A model generated the notes under the pieces. The model did not search any database. It saw only the letters and a list, made by a program, of their open reading frames with translations, and was not told the origin of the DNA. A stretch of DNA of 64,000 bases, from NCBI RefSeq assembly GCF_013260645.1, contig NZ_CP053921.1, positions 310,001 to 374,000 on the forward strand, read 5' to 3'. Source of the stretch: Erythrobacter mangrovi (GTDB taxonomy: Bacteria > Pseudomonadota > Alphaproteobacteria > Sphingomonadales > Sphingomonadaceae). The translations under genes were made by a program, and so were the position numbers. The first letter of the stretch is position 1, and the number at the start of each line of letters is the position of its first letter. Positions 62,657 through 64,000 of this stretch are shown here, in pieces.

Positions 62657-64000
62657 TTACCCTTGCGAGCGCCAGCGCTGGACGGTGCGGTTGACGATGT
62701 CTTCCTCGCCGCCGGTCCGGTTCCACAAATCAACAAAGCTCGGGTCTTCCGATGCCGGGCGCTTGGCCTCTTCGAGATTGTCGAAGCTGACGCGAATGGG
62801 GATGGCGACACCCTCACCGCAGATGATGCACTCGCGATTGCGCAGCGCCGGGATGCTGTCGAGGAAACCGCGCGCACCTTCTGGCATGGCGGCCTTCACG
62901 AAGGCCTGGTCACGATCGTTGTTGAGGCGCATCGAGATGATCGTACCGCACTGTGACAGCACGCCTTCGGCAAGGTCAGACGGGCGCTGCGTGATCAGGC
63001 CAAGCGAGATCCCGTACTTACGACCTTCCTTGGCGATACGGCTGAGGATCTTGCCCACCGAGTTGCCGTCGGCATTCTTCTCGCTGGGAACGTAACGGTG
63101 TGCCTCTTCGCAGACCAGCAGGATCGGGTTTGTACGTTCCTCGCGGCCCCAGATCGCGAAGTCGAAGACCAGGCGGCTGAGCACGGCCACCACCGTCGCG
63201 GTGATGTCCGACGGCACGCCAGACACGTCGATGATCGAAATCGGCTTGCCGTTGGAGGGCATGCGGAAGACCTTGCCGATGAAGTCGGTCATCGTGTCCG
63301 CCACCAGCATGCCGGAGAACATGAACTGGTAGCGCGGATCGCCCTTCAACTCGTCGAGCTTGTTCTTGATCCGCATGTAGGGCGCCGAACTGGTCGCCTT
63401 GTCGAGCTTGCCCATCTGGTTCTGGATCTCGTTCGAGAGGTCCGAAAGCAGGTAAGGAATCGGGCTGTCGACGGTGATCTTGCCCATGGTCTCGGCCAAT
63501 CGGCTCTTGGTGCGCGAGGCGAGCAGGCACTTGGCAAGGATATCGGCGTCGACCTGACGTTCGTTGCCGTGACTGGTCAGCAGCACTTCGCAGTGCTCCT
63601 CGAAGTTCATGATCCAGTACGGCATCTGCAGGTTCGAGACGTCGAGGATCACGCCCGTCTGGCGGAAGGCTGCGGAATATTCACCGTGCGGGTCGATCAT
63701 CACGATGTGACCTTCAGGCGCGGCCTGGCAGATGCGGTGCAGGATCAGCGCGGCACTGGTCGACTTGCCGGTACCAGTCGAGCCGAGCAGCGCGAAGTGC
63801 TTGCCCAGCATGGCATCGATGTAGATACCGGCGCGAATGTCCTTGGTCGGGTAGACCTTGCCGATTGTGACGGCACTGCGACCGTCGCTGGCGTAGACCT
63901 GCTTGAGGTCGGGGGTCGACGCAGGGAAGACCAGCGCGCCCGGAACCGGATAGCGGGTCACACCGCGGCGAAAACCATGCAGTCGGCCCGTGAGCTTCTC
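62657..64000 (-). CDS. HerA/DUF87 ATP-binding protein, 5' end outside the window
   Basis: A P-loop ATPase of the HerA-like DUF87 group, with the reading frame open to the right edge. Counting from the GTG at 63961, Walker A GSTGTGKST starts at residue 60 (Lys66), and Walker B is 'NPILLVCEEAHRYVP' near 285. 'GRKYGISLGLITQRPSDLAE' carries sensor and Arg-finger residues. 13 more codons (EKLTGRLHGFRRG) are visible upstream and continue, so the N-terminus lies beyond 64000 and 434 residues is a minimum. HerA proteins move DNA with the NurA nuclease; no nurA is in view. Confidence 0.88.
   Translation of the reverse strand, partial: EKLTGRLHGFRRGVTRYPVPGALVFPASTPDLKQVYASDGRSAVTIGKVYPTKDIRAGIYIDAMLGKHFALLGSTGTGKSTSAALILHRICQAAPEGHIVMIDPHGEYSAAFRQTGVILDVSNLQMPYWIMNFEEHCEVLLTSHGNERQVDADILAKCLLASRTKSRLAETMGKITVDSPIPYLLSDLSNEIQNQMGKLDKATSSAPYMRIKNKLDELKGDPRYQFMFSGMLVADTMTDFIGKVFRMPSNGKPISIIDVSGVPSDITATVVAVLSRLVFDFAIWGREERTNPILLVCEEAHRYVPSEKNADGNSVGKILSRIAKEGRKYGISLGLITQRPSDLAEGVLSQCGTIISMRLNNDRDQAFVKAAMPEGARGFLDSIPALRNRECIICGEGVAIPIRVSFDNLEEAKRPASEDPSFVDLWNRTGGEEDIVNRTVQRWRSQG

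Overview
This window is chromosomal DNA from an alphaproteobacterium. It is most likely a member of the Sphingomonadales, and Erythrobacteraceae fits best. The grounds are high overall GC, dense GC-rich antisense frames, three large TonB-dependent receptors without an N-terminal signalling domain, the gene order ispH-thrB-rnhA, a STAS-fused MlaE, an ATP12 chaperone gene, and the general look of the proteins. No tRNA, rRNA, CRISPR array, prophage or insertion sequence was recognised. The genus is an inference.

Layout from left to right. 1-3.6 kb is housekeeping: the start of argS, a lipoprotein gene, then ispH-thrB-rnhA as a tightly overlapping operon. 3.4-5.7 kb (minus) holds a DUF1508 protein, an FAD amine oxidoreductase and an alpha/beta hydrolase. 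5.8-13.1 kb (plus) is a Tad pilus locus, cpaA-B-C-D-E-tadB-tadC. It lacks the expected cpaF ATPase gene and has no pilin or TadE/G gene in the window. 13.2-16.8 kb (minus) holds a MarR regulator and three beta-oxidation-type genes: a crotonase, an SDR dehydrogenase and a thiolase. 17-28.3 kb is an outer-membrane uptake region. Two TonB-dependent receptors of one subfamily flank a TPR-2OG-oxygenase gene, a TPR-sulfotransferase gene and two small exported proteins. 28.4-31 kb holds clpB with a heat-shock-type promoter. 31.3-38.6 kb holds a third, different TonB receptor, an acyl-CoA dehydrogenase, a HerA-like ATPase and a penicillin-acylase-family Ntn hydrolase. The last is followed by an M16 peptidase, a small conserved protein and two exported proteins (to 43.5 kb).

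43.5-50.3 kb (minus) holds gatC-gatA-gatB-GFA protein-trmL, overlapping at nearly every junction. It is followed, further right on the same strand, by a DUF4153 membrane protein, a membrane-anchored FKBP and rpsU. 50.5-54.5 kb (plus) is a packed cistron chain: crcB, an RluC/RluD-type pseudouridine synthase, a PaiB-like flavoprotein, a HAD phosphatase, a small membrane protein, ATP12 and an ABM-domain protein. 54.5-58.1 kb (minus) is an Mla-type lipid transport operon. 58.2-62 kb holds valS, a repeat-bearing gap and queE. The window ends with a lower-GC gene for an RNA ligase resembling the RLIG1/C12orf29 family, and the 3' part of a HerA/DUF87 ATPase gene.

The most interesting loci are three. 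The first is the receptor / oxygenase / sulfotransferase cluster (17.1-28.3 kb), which suggests enzymatic modification tied to outer-membrane transport. The second is the RLIG1-like RNA ligase at 62.0-62.5 kb. The third is the Tad locus without its secretion ATPase. Start codons were revised where a Shine-Dalgarno sequence, signal peptide or neighbouring terminator argued for a shorter form. All family names come from recognising motifs by eye; no database search was run.
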